From: Mesorhizobium sp. M3A.F.Ca.ET.080.04.2.1
GTDB lineage: Bacteria > Pseudomonadota > Alphaproteobacteria > Rhizobiales > Rhizobiaceae
Length of the DNA stretch: 64,000 bases
Assembly: GCF_003952525.1 (NCBI RefSeq)
Contig: NZ_CP034451.1
Coordinates: forward strand, 5,804,501 to 5,868,500
Direction of reading: 5' to 3'
Shown: positions 36,639 through 46,134 of the stretch, one piece after another
How positions within the stretch are numbered: the first letter of the stretch is position 1
Layout: each line of letters begins with the position of its first letter
Notes under the pieces: model-generated
Told to the model about the DNA's origin: nothing
Seen by the model: only the letters and a program-made list of their open reading frames with translations
Database searches by the model: none
Program-made: the position numbers and the translations under genes

Positions 36639-37358
36639 TCACCAAAGATAGAAGAAGGCGAAGATGAACACCCAGACCAGGTCGACGAAGTGCCAGTAGA
36701 GTCCCATGATCTCGACATTCTCGTAGCGGCCCCGGCGGCTGGTGAAAAAACCAGGCCGGCCGACGTCGAAGTCGCCGCGCCAGACCTTTCGCGCCACGAT
36801 GATCAGAAAGATGACGCCAATCGTGACGTGGGTGCCGTGGAAGCCGGTGATCATGAAGAAGCACGAACCGAATTGCGCGGCGCCCCAGGGATTGCCCCAT
36901 GGCCGTACCCCTTCGGTGATCAGCTTGGTCCATTCGAAGGCCTGCATGCCGACGAACGTCGCGCCGAGCGCTGCGGTCAAGAGCATCAGGATCGCGGTCT
37001 TGCGGCGGTCGCGGCGGTAGCCGAAATTGACCGCCATGGCCATGGTTCCGCTGCTCGAGATCAGCACGAAGGTCATGATGGCGATCAGGATCAGCGGGAT
37101 CTCCGAACCGCCAATGCGCAGCGCGAAGACCTCGCTCGGGTTGGGCCAGGGCACGCGCGTGGACATGCGGGCGGTCATGTAGGAGAGCAGGAAGCAGCCG
37201 AAGATGAAGGTGTCGCTGAGCAGAAAGATCCACATCATGGCCTTGCCCCAGGACACGTTCTTGAATGCTCTCTGATCCGACGCCCAGTCGGCGACGATGC
37301 CGTGCCAGCCCTCGGGCCGATCCATCTGGCCGCTATGCGTCACTGTCGTCTCAGCCAT
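36639..37358 (-). CDS. coxP: Heme-copper oxidase subunit III (coxP-like)
   Basis: A 239-aa subunit III with seven helices expected. Conserved blocks are WGKAMMWIFLLSDTFIFGCFL near the N-terminus, FEWTKLI, the FFMITGFHGTHVTIGVIFLI block with the TGFHGxHV signature, and the C-terminal YWHFVDLVWVFIFAFFYLW. It is the second of two consecutive subunit III genes, as in the Bradyrhizobium coxMNOP cluster, hence the symbol. It starts 10 bp after the preceding gene. Confidence 0.88.
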   Translation of the reverse strand: MAETTVTHSGQMDRPEGWHGIVADWASDQRAFKNVSWGKAMMWIFLLSDTFIFGCFLLSYMTARMSTRVPWPNPSEVFALRIGGSEIPLILIAIMTFVLISSSGTMAMAVNFGYRRDRRKTAILMLLTAALGATFVGMQAFEWTKLITEGVRPWGNPWGAAQFGSCFFMITGFHGTHVTIGVIFLIIVARKVWRGDFDVGRPGFFTSRRGRYENVEIMGLYWHFVDLVWVFIFAFFYLW

Positions 37359-37368
37359 CGCCGGTCTC

Positions 37369-38073
37369 CTAGGTCAGCAGCTGTCGGCAAATGTCGATGA
37401 AGGTCGCGGCCCAGCCGGCGAGCAGGGCAAAGATGGCCAGCCAGACGAAAAGCAGGAAATGCCAATACATGGCGCAGAGCTCGACGCTGAGGCGGAGCCT
37501 CTCGGGCCGTGCTCCGTTCCACGCGCCGATGCTCGTCCTGCCCAGGCCGACCAGACCGCCCACGATGTGCAGGCCATGCATTCCGGTGATCAGGTAGAAG
37601 AAGCTGTTGGCCGGGTTGGAGGCCAGCCAGTAGCCGTCTGCGGTCAGCTGCCGCCAGGCCATCAGCTGGCCGGCCAGGAAGGCGAGCGCCGTCAGCCCGG
37701 CGGTTGCCAGCCCGAGCCTGACCATATCCAACTGACCTTTGCGCGCGGCGACCACCGCGCATTGGAGAGCGATGCTGCTCAGCACCAGGACGCCGGTGTT
37801 GAGCCAAAGCAGGCGCGGCAGCGGCAGCGGCCGCCAGTCCGACAGGCCCATCCGCATGAAATAGGCACTGGTGAACAGCGAGAACAGGCAGCCGACGACG
37901 GCGAGGAAGACCCCGAGCCCGATTTTGGCGGTGGGCAGGGCGGACCGCTCGAGGCCGACGTAGTCCCCGGCCAGGCCTTGCTCCAGCCACGGCTTGGCCG
38001 TCAGCCGCTGGTGCGAAAGCCACCAGCCGGCAAAGCCGGCGATCACCAGCAGGAAGACCAGGATGACGCTCAT
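37369..38073 (-). CDS. coxO: Heme-copper oxidase subunit III-like protein (coxO-like)
   Basis: A 234-aa subunit III homologue with an N-terminal helix (VILVFLLVIAGFAGWWL) not seen in coxP. The usual blocks follow: TAKIGLGVFLAVVGCLFSLF, FFYLITGMHGLHIVGGLVGL, and CAMYWHFLLFVWLAIFALL. ATG 38073 overlaps the coxN stop by 4 bp, so the two are translationally coupled. Having two divergent subunit III genes in tandem is typical of the coxMNOP-type alternative oxidase. Confidence 0.85.
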   Translation of the reverse strand: MSVILVFLLVIAGFAGWWLSHQRLTAKPWLEQGLAGDYVGLERSALPTAKIGLGVFLAVVGCLFSLFTSAYFMRMGLSDWRPLPLPRLLWLNTGVLVLSSIALQCAVVAARKGQLDMVRLGLATAGLTALAFLAGQLMAWRQLTADGYWLASNPANSFFYLITGMHGLHIVGGLVGLGRTSIGAWNGARPERLRLSVELCAMYWHFLLFVWLAIFALLAGWAATFIDICRQLLT

Positions 38074-39839
38074 GCCGGTTCCTTGGTCGGGCCGAAGTCG
38101 CCCGGGACGTTTTGTGGAATGAAGTCCTCCTTGGCGCCCGGCACGCTGTAGTCGTAGGCCCAGCGGTAGACGATCGGCAGTTCCTTGCCGAAATTGCCGT
38201 GAGCCGGCGGCGTCTGCGGCGTCTGCCACTCGAGCGTCGTGGCCCGCCAAGGATTGCCGCCTGCCTCGCGCCCGTGGCGGATGCTCCAGATCAGGTTGAA
38301 CAGGAAGACCATCTGGGCGAAGCCGACCATGAAGGCCATGATGCTGATGAACGAGTTCAGATGGTGGGCTGACTCCGTCATTATCGTCATGTCCGTCAGT
38401 TCGGCGTAGCGCCGCGGCACACCCATCAGGCCGATATAGTGCATGGGGAAGAAGATCAGGTAAGCGCCGAGGAATGTGACCCAGAAGTGGAACCTGCCGA
38501 GCGTCTCGTCCAGCATCCGTCCGGTGACCTTTGGATACCAGTGGTAGATTGCGCCGAAGATCACCAGGATCGGCGCGACACCCATCACCATGTGGAAATG
38601 GGCGACGACGAACATCGTGTCCGACAGGGGGACGTCGACGACGACATTGCCGAGGAACAGCCCGGTCAAGCCGCCATTGACGAAGGTGACGATGAAGGCG
38701 AGCGCGAAAAGCATCGGGATGGTGAGGTGGATGTCGCCGCGCCACAGCGTCAGCACCCAGTTGTAGACCTTGATGGCGGTGGGAACGGCTATGATCAACG
38801 TCGTGGTGGCGAAGAAGAAGCCGAAATAAGGATGCATGCCGCTGACATACATGTGGTGCGCCCAGACCACGAAGCTCAGGGCGCCGATGGCGATGATCGC
38901 CCACACCATCATCCGGTAGCCGAAGATGTTCTTGCGCGCATGCGTGCTGATCAGGTCTGACACGATGCCGAAGGCCGGAAGGGCGACGATGTAGACTTCC
39001 GGGTGACCGAAGAACCAGAACAGATGCTGGAACAGGATCGGGCTGCCGCCATTGTGCTGCAACTGCTCGCCCATCTCGACGATCGCCGGCATGAAGAAGG
39101 AGGTGCCGAGCAGGCGGTCAAGCAGCATCATGACACAGGCGACAAACAGGGCCGGGAAGGCAAGCAGCGCCATGACCGTGGCGGTGAAGATGCCCCAGAC
39201 GGTGAGCGGCAGGCGCATCAGGGTCATGCCGCGGGTGCGGCCCTGCAGCACCGTCACCACATAGTTCAGGCCGCCCATGGTGAAGCCGATGATGAACAGG
39301 ATGAGGGAAGAGAGCATCAGGATGATGCCCCAGTCCTGGCCTCCCGGCGTTCCGGTCATGATCGCCTGCGGCGGATAGAGCGTCCAGCCGGCGCCGGTCG
39401 GACCGCCCGGCGCGAAGAAGCTCGCCACCAGAACGAGCACGGCGAGCAGATAGACCCAGTAGCTCAGCATGTTGGCATAGGGAAAGACCATGTCGCGGGC
39501 GCCCACCATCAGCGGAATGAGGTAGTTGCCGAAGCCACCGAGGAAGAGGGCGGTGAGCAGGTAGATCACCATGATCATGCCGTGCATGGTGATGAACTGG
39601 TAATAGGCCTCCGGGGTGATGAAGTCGAAAGTGCCGGGAAAGCCGAGTTGCAGGCGCATCAGCCAGGACAGGACCAGGGCCACAAGGCCGATTGCCGTCG
39701 CCGTTGCCGAATACTGCACCGCGATGACCTTGGCGTCCTGTGAAAAGACGTATTTCGTCCACCAGCTGTGCGGATGGTAGAGTTCCATCTCGCCCACTTC
39801 GGCGGGTGGAACGGCATCGGCGGGTGTGACGTCGACCAT
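38070..39839 (-). CDS. coxN: Cytochrome c oxidase subunit I (coxN-like)
   Basis: A 589-aa catalytic subunit with twelve helices binding heme A, the binuclear heme/CuB centre and CuB histidines. FFGHPEVYIVALPAFG contains the CuB ligand His with the A1-type Glu proton residue. HHMYVSGMHPYFG holds further CuB histidines, and VAHFHMVMG the heme ligand pair. The N-terminal YYQFITMHGMIMVI contains a low-spin heme ligand. It is an A-type cytochrome oxidase. Order and content match coxN of coxMNOP. Confidence 0.94.
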   Translation of the reverse strand: MVDVTPADAVPPAEVGEMELYHPHSWWTKYVFSQDAKVIAVQYSATATAIGLVALVLSWLMRLQLGFPGTFDFITPEAYYQFITMHGMIMVIYLLTALFLGGFGNYLIPLMVGARDMVFPYANMLSYWVYLLAVLVLVASFFAPGGPTGAGWTLYPPQAIMTGTPGGQDWGIILMLSSLILFIIGFTMGGLNYVVTVLQGRTRGMTLMRLPLTVWGIFTATVMALLAFPALFVACVMMLLDRLLGTSFFMPAIVEMGEQLQHNGGSPILFQHLFWFFGHPEVYIVALPAFGIVSDLISTHARKNIFGYRMMVWAIIAIGALSFVVWAHHMYVSGMHPYFGFFFATTTLIIAVPTAIKVYNWVLTLWRGDIHLTIPMLFALAFIVTFVNGGLTGLFLGNVVVDVPLSDTMFVVAHFHMVMGVAPILVIFGAIYHWYPKVTGRMLDETLGRFHFWVTFLGAYLIFFPMHYIGLMGVPRRYAELTDMTIMTESAHHLNSFISIMAFMVGFAQMVFLFNLIWSIRHGREAGGNPWRATTLEWQTPQTPPAHGNFGKELPIVYRWAYDYSVPGAKEDFIPQNVPGDFGPTKEPA

Positions 39840-39860
39840 GGGAGCACCTCCGTGCCCTGT

Positions 39861-40745
39861 TCAGCGGGCCTCGACAGATTCGACTTTTGCCGCGACGTCC
39901 AAACCGGACGCCACCTTCTTTCCCGGCAACTGGTTCGCCGAGCCTGTTTGCTGCGGCGCCGACAATTGCGCAAAAGTCTGCTGCTGGCCGAGCCAGGCCA
40001 GATAATCCTGCTCGCTGTCGACCATGACCACGCCATGCATCAGCGGATGTCCCTGGCCGCAGAGCTCGGCGCACAAGACTTGGAAGGTTCCGGTTCTGGT
40101 TGGAGTGAACCAGAAATAAGTGACGGATCCCGGGATCATATCCATCTTGGCGCGGAATTCCGGGATGTAGAAGTCATGCAGCACGTCGATCGAACGCAGC
40201 AGCACCTTGACCGGCTTGCCGACCGGCAGGTGCAGGTCGGCGGCCTCGACCACGACGTCGTCCTGGCCGTTGGGATCCTTGGGCGCGATGCCTAACGGGT
40301 TCTCAGCCGTCACGTCGCGCGTGTCCGAAGTGCCGAGCTTGCCGTCCTTGCCTGGCAAGCGGTAGCTCCACTGCCATTGCTGGGCGATGACCTCAATTTC
40401 TGTCGCATCGGTTGGAACGTTGACGAAGCGGCTCCAGACAAACAGACCTGGAACCAGCAAGGCGGTGACACCGACCGCGGTGACGATCGTCAGCCACGAT
40501 TCGAGCCGCTTGTTTTCCGGCTCGTATACAGCGCGATTGCCTTCCCGATGGCGGAAGCGGAAGACGCAATAGGCCATAAAGAGCACGACAGCCGAAAAGA
40601 CGACGCCGGTGATCCAGAAGCTGATGATGATGGTGTGGTCGATATAGTCCCAATTCGAGGCAATGGGCGTCCACCACCATGGGCTCAGGAAGTGGAACAA
40701 CACCGAGCCCACGACGACCAAAACGAGTACAAGCGCAACGGCCAT
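39861..40745 (-). CDS. coxM: Cytochrome c oxidase subunit II (coxM-like)
   Basis: A 294-aa subunit II with two N-terminal helices (ALVLVLVVVGSVLFHFL; ISFWITGVVFSAVVLFMAYCVF) and a periplasmic cupredoxin domain. The CuA motif CAELCGQGHPLMHG gives both cysteines, the Glu, a His and the Met ligand, and QQWQWSYRLPG is the aromatic electron-entry patch. No C-terminal heme-c domain is present, so it is not a caa3 subunit. ATG 40745 follows GGAGGAACGGGAC. First gene of the minus-strand oxidase operon. Confidence 0.93.
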   Translation of the reverse strand: MAVALVLVLVVVGSVLFHFLSPWWWTPIASNWDYIDHTIIISFWITGVVFSAVVLFMAYCVFRFRHREGNRAVYEPENKRLESWLTIVTAVGVTALLVPGLFVWSRFVNVPTDATEIEVIAQQWQWSYRLPGKDGKLGTSDTRDVTAENPLGIAPKDPNGQDDVVVEAADLHLPVGKPVKVLLRSIDVLHDFYIPEFRAKMDMIPGSVTYFWFTPTRTGTFQVLCAELCGQGHPLMHGVVMVDSEQDYLAWLGQQQTFAQLSAPQQTGSANQLPGKKVASGLDVAAKVESVEAR

Positions 40746-40887
40746 GTCCCGTTCCTCCGGGCATTCGCGACGCACGAAACATCCGCGAAAGCCAGAGCGC
40801 ATCATGCTCGATTTCCAGTTGAAATTCCAGAGCCGACTGTCTGAAGGGGAAAACGTTGCTGCGGCGCTGCTGTATCGCCTGCAGCAG

Positions 40888-41829
40888 CTATGAGATGTCC
40901 AGCCGCAATATTGGGCGCAAGGCTTTCAACTCGGCTTGCATCTCGGCGATCATCCAGGCGCAGATATCGGAGACGACGGGCCGTACCGGCCGCGAGCGCG
41001 GCGCAACCAGTTGATGGATCCGACCCGTATTGATCTGTCGGTCCGACGCCGGGACAAGTGTTCCCTGGAGCAATGCTCTCGAAACGTTGCTCAGCCAGCC
41101 GAGCGCGACGCCTTCGCCGTTCATCGCCGCTTGGAGGACGACAGCATAATCAGAGAATTCGAGCCGCTTTGCCTTGCTGATCTTGCGATCGGCAACGCTG
41201 CCCCAGGCGTCCAGCCACTGCAACCTGGCGTCTGTGAGATGAAGCAGGACATGACCCTGGCCGTCCGATTCATGCATCAGCCGACCGTGGGCCGACAAAT
41301 AGGACGGGCTGCACACCGGAACGATGATTTCCGGTGAGAACGGCCAGCTGTGATAGTGCATGTCGTCATCGGCCAGAATTCTTGTAGCAAGGTCGACATT
41401 CTCGGCAGGTCCTCGCAAAACGCCCGCAATGAGTTCGAACCTCAGGTCCACATCTGGAAACCTCGTGTTGAACACACCCAATCGCGGAACGAACCAATGC
41501 GTTACCAGCGAACTCGAAAGTGAGAGTGTAACCACCGGTCTTGCAGCGCTGTTCTGCTTGAATCTCCGGATCACTTCCGCGATGCCGTCGAATCCTTCCC
41601 GTACAGCCGAATAGAGCGCACGGCCGTCGGCGGTCACGGTCAATCCAGTCGGCCCTCGGGCGAAAAGAGCGACACCAAAATCAGCCTCGAGCTGGGCAAT
41701 GCTGCGGCTGATGGAAGGTTGCGTGACGTTGAATTCTCGGGCGGCGGCCGTAAAGCTTCCCAGACGGACAGCCGCCTCAAACACAAGAAGTCCGCGCGCG
41801 CAGGGAACGAGTTTCGCGAAACCAGCCAT
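40888..41829 (-). CDS. LysR-family transcriptional regulator
   Basis: A 313-aa LysR-type regulator. The winged HTH at about residues 15-75 reads AAVRLGSFTAAAREFNVTQPSISRSIAQLE, followed by a two-lobe periplasmic-binding-like effector domain. The GcvA-like subgroup is suggested by LPR-type VTHWFVPRLGVFNTRFP. It is divergent from the flavoenzyme gene with 92 bp between the starts, so it probably regulates that gene and itself. The effector is unknown. Confidence 0.9.
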   Translation of the reverse strand: MAGFAKLVPCARGLLVFEAAVRLGSFTAAAREFNVTQPSISRSIAQLEADFGVALFARGPTGLTVTADGRALYSAVREGFDGIAEVIRRFKQNSAARPVVTLSLSSSLVTHWFVPRLGVFNTRFPDVDLRFELIAGVLRGPAENVDLATRILADDDMHYHSWPFSPEIIVPVCSPSYLSAHGRLMHESDGQGHVLLHLTDARLQWLDAWGSVADRKISKAKRLEFSDYAVVLQAAMNGEGVALGWLSNVSRALLQGTLVPASDRQINTGRIHQLVAPRSRPVRPVVSDICAWMIAEMQAELKALRPILRLDIS

Positions 41830-41921
41830 ACGTCCAGCGTATAGCTACCCCAAGAATTTTCAAGCTTTCTCAATCTTTCAAAATGGCGGACCATAACTCC
41901 CATGAATGGCTCGGAGTGGAC

Positions 41922-43976
41922 ATGAACATCACGTCGCCTCAGGCAGGGGAGACAAGCACTGATCCGATACTCCAGCCGTTTCACCTAAAAGGTCTGATGC
42001 TGCGCAACCGCATCGTCAGCACCAGCCACGCTTCGATGCTCGACGATGGTGGCCTGCCGCTCGAACGCTATCAGCGCTACCATGAGGAGAAGGCGCGCGG
42101 CGGCCTGGCCATGACGATGGCGGGCGGCTCAGCGATGACGTCAGCTGACTCGAGTTGGGGCGGCGGTCAGCTGGACATTTCGAGCGATCGCATCGTGCCG
42201 CATCTGCAATCGCTGTCGCAGCGGGTCCATCGCCACGGCGCGGCCGTCATGTGCCAGGTGTCGCATCTCGGCCGGCGCGCAACTGCCTATGCCGGCAATT
42301 GGCTTGCACCGGTCGCGCCATCGCGCGTTCGCGAGACGCGAAACCGGAATTTTCCGAAGGAGATGGATGCGGCGGACATCAGCAGGATCGTCAACGATTA
42401 TGCAAATGCTGCCAGACGCTGCCGTGAGGGCGATCTCGACGGCATCGAAACGGTCACCGGCGGGCATCTGATCGGTCAATTCCTTTCGCGCAGGACCAAC
42501 AGGCGGACGGATGGCTTCGGTGGGTCGCTCGAAAACCGCGCGCGCTTCGGCCTCATGGTGCACGAGGCGATCCGTCGCGCGGTGGGTGACGACTTCGCTG
42601 TCGGCATCCGGTTCGTCATCGACGAGGCGGTCGACGACGGTTCGGATTTCGAGGAATGCCTAGCCTTCGCCAGACTGTTCGAGCGGGAAGGCCATATCGA
42701 TTTCTTCAATTGCATTTTTGGCCGCATGGACACCGACCTGGCGCTGGCCGAGGAGAACATGCCCGGCATGTTCAGCCGGAGCGCGCCGTTTCTGCCGCTG
42801 GTCGGCCAGTTCAAGCGGGAAATCAGGCTGCCCGTCATCCACGCCGGGGGCATTCGCGACATTGCCACCGCGCGGCATGCCATCCGCGAGAACCTTGTCG
42901 ACCTGGTCGGCATGACGCGGGCGCATATTGCCGACCCGCATATCGTCAACAAGGTGATGCGGGGAGAAGAAGACCGCATCCGCCCATGCGTCGGCGCCTC
43001 CTACTGCCTCTACAAGAAGGTGCATTGCATTCACAACCCGGCCAGCGGCCACGAAACGACCGTCAGCCACGTCATCAGCCGAGCCGAAACGCCAAGACGC
43101 GTGGTTGTGGTCGGCGGTGGCCCGGGCGGAATGGAAGCGGCCAGGGTCGCCGCCGAGCGCGGGCACCACGTGACCCTGCTCGAAGCCGGCGCGCGGCTTG
43201 GCGGCCAGGTGCTCGTCGCGGCCTCGGCCTCCGATCGCAAGGATCTGATCGGCATCGTGGACTGGCGCAGCGATGAACTCGCCCGCCTTGGCGTCGATAT
43301 CCGCCTCAACGCCTATGCGGATGCGGAAGTCGTGCTAGCCGCGAAACCTGAAGCGGTGATCGTCGCCACCGGAGGCATTCCCGATCTGGAATGGCTGGAT
43401 GGCGCCGAACACTGCGACAGCGTCTGGGACGTGCTGACGGGCGTCGTGCCGGCGAAGGACGATGTGCTTGTCTATGACGAGACCGGACGCCAGGCCGCCG
43501 TTTCCTGCGCCCTGCATTTGGCCAGACTGGGCCATGCGGTCAGCCTGGCCATCGTGGACGATACGCTGGCGGTCGAGACTCCCTATCCAGATCGGGTAAG
43601 TTTCCGCAAGCGCATATCGGAACTCGGCATCCGGATCGTCAGCGATGTCCGCCTGGTTCGGGCGGTGCGCCAATCAAGCGGAATCGTCGCCAGATTTCGC
43701 CATGAGCTCACCGGCAGGGAAATTGAGATGAGCACGGCCCAACTCATCGTCGAGCGTGGCACGGCACCGGTAGAGGACGTCTATCAGGAATTGCGCCCCC
43801 GCTCCTCCAATGACGGCGTCACCGACATCGCGCTCATGACGGGAGCAAGCACGGAGGGCGGCGAAAATCCCCCAGCTACAGGATCGTTCATACTGCACCG
43901 CATAGGAGACGCGGTCGCGAGCAGAGATATCTACTCGTCAATCTATGAGGCCTATCGACTCTGCTCGCGCTTGTAG
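41922..43976 (+). CDS. FAD/FMN and 4Fe-4S oxidoreductase, N-methylproline demethylase-like
   Basis: A 684-aa protein of the Old Yellow Enzyme/2,4-dienoyl-CoA reductase group. A TIM-barrel FMN domain (about 1-350; FLSRRTNRRTDGFGGSLENR) is followed by Fe-S cysteines at 356, 362 and 369 and further downstream. An FAD domain follows, with GGGPGG at 398-403 and a second NAD(P)-type domain. The closest known types are stachydrine/N-methylproline demethylases (StcD) and trimethylamine dehydrogenases of rhizobia, which remove N-methyl groups. ATG 41922 is preferred: GGAG lies 7 bp upstream; ATG 41883 is the alternative. The substrate is inferred only. Confidence 0.85.
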   Translation: MNITSPQAGETSTDPILQPFHLKGLMLRNRIVSTSHASMLDDGGLPLERYQRYHEEKARGGLAMTMAGGSAMTSADSSWGGGQLDISSDRIVPHLQSLSQRVHRHGAAVMCQVSHLGRRATAYAGNWLAPVAPSRVRETRNRNFPKEMDAADISRIVNDYANAARRCREGDLDGIETVTGGHLIGQFLSRRTNRRTDGFGGSLENRARFGLMVHEAIRRAVGDDFAVGIRFVIDEAVDDGSDFEECLAFARLFEREGHIDFFNCIFGRMDTDLALAEENMPGMFSRSAPFLPLVGQFKREIRLPVIHAGGIRDIATARHAIRENLVDLVGMTRAHIADPHIVNKVMRGEEDRIRPCVGASYCLYKKVHCIHNPASGHETTVSHVISRAETPRRVVVVGGGPGGMEAARVAAERGHHVTLLEAGARLGGQVLVAASASDRKDLIGIVDWRSDELARLGVDIRLNAYADAEVVLAAKPEAVIVATGGIPDLEWLDGAEHCDSVWDVLTGVVPAKDDVLVYDETGRQAAVSCALHLARLGHAVSLAIVDDTLAVETPYPDRVSFRKRISELGIRIVSDVRLVRAVRQSSGIVARFRHELTGREIEMSTAQLIVERGTAPVEDVYQELRPRSSNDGVTDIALMTGASTEGGENPPATGSFILHRIGDAVASRDIYSSIYEAYRLCSRL

Positions 43977-44043
43977 ACAGCACAGGGCCTCCGCATCTCT
44001 TCTCGGGCTTTGGCCTACGAGGGCGGTCGATGGAGCCTTTGAA

Positions 44044-44805
44044 TTAGATCAGGAGCAGGCCCTTCATCGACGCATTGCCTTTGCGGCCGATAATGATGTG
44101 GTCATGCACGGCAATGCCGAGCGGCTTGGCCGTATCGATGATCTGCTTGGTCATCTCGATGTCCGCGCGGGAAGGGGTGGGATCCCCAGACGGATGGTTG
44201 TGCACCAGGATGATCGCGCTGGCGGAGAGTTCGAGCGCGCGCTTGACGACCTCGCGCGGATAGACCGGCGTGTGGTCGACGGTGCCGGTCTGCTGCACCT
44301 CGTCGGCGATCAGCCCGTTCTTCTTGTCGAGGAACAGGATGCGAAATTGCTCGCGGGCCTCGAACGCCATGGCCGAGCGGCAATAGTCGAGAAGTTGCGG
44401 CCAGTTGGACAGCACCTCGCGGCCGCGCACTTCGCCGCGCGCCATGCGCTGCGCGGTGGCCGCGATCACCTTGAGATCGGTCGCCACCGCCGGGCCGATG
44501 CCTTTCACCTCCTCGAGCAGGGATGCCGGCGCGCCGAGCACCTCGGCGAGCGAGCCGAAGCGGGCGATCAGCGCCTTGGCGATCGGCTTGGTGTCGACGC
44601 GCGGGATCAGCCGGAAAAGCAGGAGCTCGAGCAGCTCGTAGTCGGGCAGAGCATCCGGGCCGGCCGAAACGAAGCGTTCGCGCAGGCGATCGCGGTGGCC
44701 GTGATAATGCGGCTTCTCCGCCTCTGCAGTGCTTTTCTGTGATTTCTGCGGTGGCGAGCTCCAGGCCTCGGAAAAGAACGCCCGCTCGTTATCGGTCTTT
44801 CCCAT
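44044..44805 (-). CDS. radC: RadC-family JAB domain protein
   Basis: A 253-aa RadC-like protein: N-terminal helix-hairpin-helix region ([23 protein letters not shown] and [13 protein letters not shown]), then the JAB/MPN metalloprotease-like domain with the zinc motif [19 protein letters not shown]. The name DNA repair protein RadC is historical and its role in repair is doubtful. In rhizobia radC commonly follows map, as here (33 bp after the map stop). Confidence 0.93.
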   Translation of the reverse strand: MGKTDNERAFFSEAWSSPPQKSQKSTAEAEKPHYHGHRDRLRERFVSAGPDALPDYELLELLLFRLIPRVDTKPIAKALIARFGSLAEVLGAPASLLEEVKGIGPAVATDLKVIAATAQRMARGEVRGREVLSNWPQLLDYCRSAMAFEAREQFRILFLDKKNGLIADEVQQTGTVDHTPVYPREVVKRALELSASAIILVHNHPSGDPTPSRADIEMTKQIIDTAKPLGIAVHDHIIIGRKGNASMKGLLLI

Positions 44806-44837
44806 TGCCGCCTGTCCCTCCGAGCTTCCGTTGAAGC

Positions 44838-45665
44838 CTAGGCCGGCAGGCCAGGACGGTCGAGCTTTTTCGGCGACAGCGTGAATATCTCGCAGCCGGT
44901 GTCGGTGACGCCGATGGTGTGCTCGTATTGCGCCGACAGCGAGCGGTCGCGCGTCACCGCCGTCCAGCCGTCCGACAGCACCTTCACATGCGGCCGGCCG
45001 AGATTGATCATCGGCTCGACGGTGAAGATCATGCCGGGCCGCATCTCGACGCCTTCGGCGGCGGTGCCGTAGTGCAGGATGTTTGGGGCGTCATGGAATA
45101 GCTGGCCGACGCCGTGGCCGCAGAAGTCGCGGACCACCGAGCAGCGCTCGGCCTCGGCATAGGTCTGGATCGCCGCGCCGATGACGCCGGTACGGGCGCC
45201 GGGCCTGATCGCGGCAATGCCGCGCATCAAACATTCGTAAGTCACTTCGAGCAGGCGTTCGGCGGCGCGCTTGATCGTGCCAACCGGGTACATGCGCGAG
45301 GAATCGCCGTGCCAGCCGTCGAGGATGAAGGTCACGTCGATGTTGACGATGTCTCCGTCCTTCAACGGCTTGTTATCGGGAATGCCGTGGCAGACGACAT
45401 GATTGATCGAGGTGCAGGACGACTTGGTGTAGCCGCGATAGTTGAGCGTGGCGGGCAGGGCGCCATGATCCATGCCGAACTCGAAGACGAAGCGGTCGAT
45501 GGCCTCGGTGGTGACGCCGGGCTTCACCATCGGCACAAGCTCGTCGAGACAGCGCGCAGTGAGGTCGCAAGCCTTGCGCATGCCAGCAAAGCCGTCCTCG
45601 CCATAGAGGCGGATCTGGCCGGTGTTTCTCAGGGGAGCCGTAGCGGCGTCGAGGTAAGTGACCAT
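44838..45665 (-). CDS. map: Methionine aminopeptidase, type I
   Basis: A 275-aa cytosolic metalloprotease that removes the initiator methionine. Metal ligands are recognisable: the Asp pair in [18 protein letters not shown], His in [16 protein letters not shown], Glu in [10 protein letters not shown] and Glu in YEHTIGVTD. The substrate loop [14 protein letters not shown] is intact. I use ATG 45665 ([14 protein letters not shown]); the longer frame to 45743 lacks homology. Upstream, 469 bp carry no supported gene. Confidence 0.95.
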   Translation of the reverse strand: MVTYLDAATAPLRNTGQIRLYGEDGFAGMRKACDLTARCLDELVPMVKPGVTTEAIDRFVFEFGMDHGALPATLNYRGYTKSSCTSINHVVCHGIPDNKPLKDGDIVNIDVTFILDGWHGDSSRMYPVGTIKRAAERLLEVTYECLMRGIAAIRPGARTGVIGAAIQTYAEAERCSVVRDFCGHGVGQLFHDAPNILHYGTAAEGVEMRPGMIFTVEPMINLGRPHVKVLSDGWTAVTRDRSLSAQYEHTIGVTDTGCEIFTLSPKKLDRPGLPA

Positions 45666-46134
45666 TTGTCCGTTTTTGCCGGGTGTGGCTGCTGAAGCGA
45701 GCCGATGCTGAAATCTCCCCAGATTTGGCACCGGAAGCCGCAACGTTCAAGGACGAAGTGCCCGCAGAACGGAATGCCGCGACTTTCTTCAGTCCATCGC
45801 CTGGGCGAGTCCCCGTACCCGCGCGATATCGGCCGCGCATGGCAAGGACGGCCGCGCTCATTCTGGGCGCGGGCTTTGCCCGGCCGTCGGCCCATGTGCT
45901 GATGCGCCGCATGGCCTTTCAAGCCGTGGAAGCCGGGCTCCGGTTGATCGCACTGACGTCACATTCCTGGGTCAGAAACCCAAAGCGTCGCGCTGAAACG
46001 GGGTTCAGGCGACGCGCTTTGGTTTTGTGGATGCATATGCCGCCCCAGAACCGCCGCACGCCTCCGGATGCCATGCATTGCAAGTTTTCAGAATGAATGA
46101 CGTTCTCACGCGACGATCGTTCGGGAGACAGGGA
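45666..46134. other. Gene-free stretch upstream of map
   Basis: About 470 bp between map and the DUF982 gene. Several long open frames exist on both strands but none shows a family motif or good ribosome binding site. The right half is occupied by a composite RIME-like palindrome at 45982-46080. Confidence 0.5.
45982..46080. repeat. Composite RIME-like palindrome (map-DUF982)
   Basis: A first hairpin has AAAGCGTCG (45982-45990) against CGACGCGCTTT (46010-46020). Then TTTTGTGG leads to a second hairpin bounded by ATGCAT (46031-46036) and ATGCAT (46073-46078) with the CCCCAGAACCGC core. It is the same two-part design as 13510-13600. Confidence 0.7.

Noticed and set aside
36066-37400. 444-aa plus-strand frame opposite the oxidase genes
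   Set aside because: Antisense to coxP and subunit IV; composition (His, Asp, Gln, Arg rich) is typical of shadow frames.
37369-38904. A single long minus-strand protein extending through the coxN gene
   Set aside because: The upstream two thirds are an alternative frame of subunit I without homology. The true subunit III gene starts at ATG 38073.
45629-45922. 97-aa minus-strand protein upstream of map
   Set aside because: No homology pattern and no ribosome binding site; Cys/His content looks accidental, and it overlaps the map 5' end in another frame.
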